From: an uncultured Flavobacteriales bacterium
GTDB taxonomy: Bacteria; Bacteroidota; Bacteroidia; Flavobacteriales; Crocinitomicaceae
Assembly (NCBI GenBank): GCA_946886545.1
Contig: CAMPIU010000209.1
Span: 1 to 5,793 of the forward strand
Direction: 5' to 3'
Length of the DNA: 5,793 nt
Each line of letters starts with the position of its first letter. Position 1 is the first letter of the stretch. Below the pieces are notes generated by a model that did not search any database, had not been told where the DNA came from, and worked only from the letters and a program-made list of their open reading frames with translations. Below are positions 4,581-5,793 of the stretch, one piece after another. The position numbers and the translations under genes are program-made.

Positions 4581-5793
4581 ATGCGCCTGACAGGATATCT
4601 GATATTATTATGTTGCCTGCTGCCAATGCTTTCCTTTGGGAAACAAGATCCGAAACGGAAACAGGAAGCACTTTTGACAAAAATCCGCACTGCTAAAAGT
4701 GATACAGCTAAGATTCGGTTATATGAAGATCTGTATGACGTGTATATGGATTTTGACCGGAAACGGGCATATCATTGCCTGGCTGAAATGTACAAACTGG
4801 CAGCACAGGCACATTCAAAGAAGGGAATGGCTAAAGCAGAGGGCCTGAAAGGATTGTATTTCCATACGATTCAGAAATCAGATTCCGCTCTGGTTCATTT
4901 TCGCAGGCAATTGAAGTATCTTTCACCGGAACAGCATAGTGAGAGAGCAAAGAATTACTGCAATATCGGACTAATATTCAATACGATGAACAAAGCTGAT
5001 TCGGCACTTGTCTACTTCAATCGTTCATTAATGATTTGCAGAAAAACAGATTGCGGATACACTTACTGTGCTGTTTTAAACAATCTGGGAATGACAGTTT
5101 ATACACTGGGGAATCCTAAAAAGAGCGAAACGTACTTCAAAGAAGCCTATACCTGTGCCATTGAGCAGAAAGAAACGGCGGATCTGCCAAACATTATCAA
5201 CAACCTGATCATTTCTAATATAGCAAACGGAGAAGGAAATCCGGAAGAGCTTTTCCGGGACCTGCTGAAGAAGAGTAAGTATGCAGTTTCAAATGACGTC
5301 AAGGGAACTGTATACATGAACCTGGGATCTTACTATTTCCGTAACAAACAGTGGACTCTCGCCAAAAAATATTTTCTTCTTTCAGATTCTATTTTCAGGA
5401 AAACGGGACAGCGCAACCCGGAAATAGTGCATTGTTTGGGGAATATTCACCAGCAACAAAAGCAATACACAGAGGCATTAAACTACTTTGAGGCAGTTCG
5501 AAACCAGTTCCCCCATTACAATCAGTCAGGAAAGCTTTACAGCGACATAGCGCGCACTTATGTTTCCCAAAATCAATTGGACAGTGCTGCATTCTACTAC
5601 GAATTGGGATTGACAGCGACCGATTCCCTGAAAATGCAAACGGTTTCTGCAGCTTTGGAGCAAACCCAGAACAACCTGGAGTTTTTGCGTAAAGAAACCG
5701 AAATCCGGGAGCTTACCTTGGAGCAGAAAATCCGTGAAAGCAATGAACTGCGCGTCAGGCTTATCGGAACAGGGATCATCTCAGGTTTAGTAC
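4581..5793 (+). CDS. TPR-repeat sensor-type protein, N-terminal part, 3' end cut by window edge
   Basis: The frame opens at ATG 4581 and stays open to the window edge, giving 404 residues with no stop. It begins with a signal peptide (1-20, likely cut after SFG). Helical repeats follow; recognisable TPR units lie at about 123-151, 164-191, 242-270, 283-308 and 317-345, with typical N-x-G / A-x-x-Y-F positions. A charged coiled coil at about 356-392 (LEFLRKETEIRELTLEQKI) leads into hydrophobic RLIGTGIISGLV (393-404), the start of a membrane helix. In Bacteroidota this order, periplasmic TPRs then coiled coil then one membrane helix, usually precedes a cytoplasmic histidine kinase or a DNA-binding domain. 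The output domain is beyond the window, so the call stops at sensor-type TPR protein. No clear promoter is seen in the 35-bp gap after the HxlR gene; TAGTTTTA (4558-4565) is a weak box. Confidence 0.88.
   Translation, partial: MRLTGYLILLCCLLPMLSFGKQDPKRKQEALLTKIRTAKSDTAKIRLYEDLYDVYMDFDRKRAYHCLAEMYKLAAQAHSKKGMAKAEGLKGLYFHTIQKSDSALVHFRRQLKYLSPEQHSERAKNYCNIGLIFNTMNKADSALVYFNRSLMICRKTDCGYTYCAVLNNLGMTVYTLGNPKKSETYFKEAYTCAIEQKETADLPNIINNLIISNIANGEGNPEELFRDLLKKSKYAVSNDVKGTVYMNLGSYYFRNKQWTLAKKYFLLSDSIFRKTGQRNPEIVHCLGNIHQQQKQYTEALNYFEAVRNQFPHYNQSGKLYSDIARTYVSQNQLDSAAFYYELGLTATDSLKMQTVSAALEQTQNNLEFLRKETEIRELTLEQKIRESNELRVRLIGTGIISGLV

Noticed and set aside
4478..4690. Minus-strand frames of 61-70 codons between the HxlR and TPR genes, and similar ones at 5395-5779
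   Set aside because: Antisense to the HxlR 3' end and to the TPR gene, whose frame is continuous and carries a signal peptide and repeats.

Overview
This window most likely comes from a Bacteroidota chromosome (Flavobacteriia or a relative; no finer placement is justified). The signs are an OmpA-family protein with calcium-binding repeats between barrel and peptidoglycan-binding domain, a TPR protein ending in a coiled coil and membrane segment as in this phylum's sensor kinases, AT-rich start regions without Shine-Dalgarno sequences, and a TAnnTTTG-type promoter box. Gene content looks like ordinary core or semi-accessory chromosome. I see no mobile element, CRISPR array, tRNA or rRNA.

Layout. 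The left edge (1-692, + strand) is the C-terminal part of an outer-membrane beta-barrel protein, probably porin family BBP2. It converges on an OmpA-family protein (764-2026, - strand); the hairpin between them is a good terminator only for the minus strand. A 231-bp AT-rich intergenic region with a short dyad separates the OmpA gene from a divergent pair: a 107-residue, 19-cysteine cytosolic four-helix copper-storage protein (2258-2581, Csp3/DUF326 type) and, 27 bp later, a three-helix DUF202 membrane protein that appears to start at TTG (2609-3007). Next is a PaiA-like GNAT acetyltransferase (3104-3625), convergent with a SnoaL-like/NTF2-fold protein (3683-4072, - strand), again with a minus-strand terminator between them. 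The SnoaL-like gene is divergent from an HxlR-family regulator with a single cysteine (4189-4545); their 116-bp shared region carries three TACTTAC repeats overlapping the likely promoters. The window ends inside a secreted or membrane-anchored TPR protein (4581 onward), cut off at its first transmembrane segment.

How the genes may work together. The strongest functional unit is the copper-storage protein with the DUF202 protein, same strand and closely spaced, so plausibly one transcript. The HxlR/SnoaL-like pair is a typical regulator-target arrangement, with the operator visible as direct repeats. The TPR protein begins 35 bp after the HxlR gene and could be read through from it, but no shared function is evident. 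The two outer-membrane proteins on the left are adjacent but convergent and are not an operon. Nothing here is clearly a new system; the copper-storage/DUF202 pair and the HxlR operator array are the parts most worth following up.
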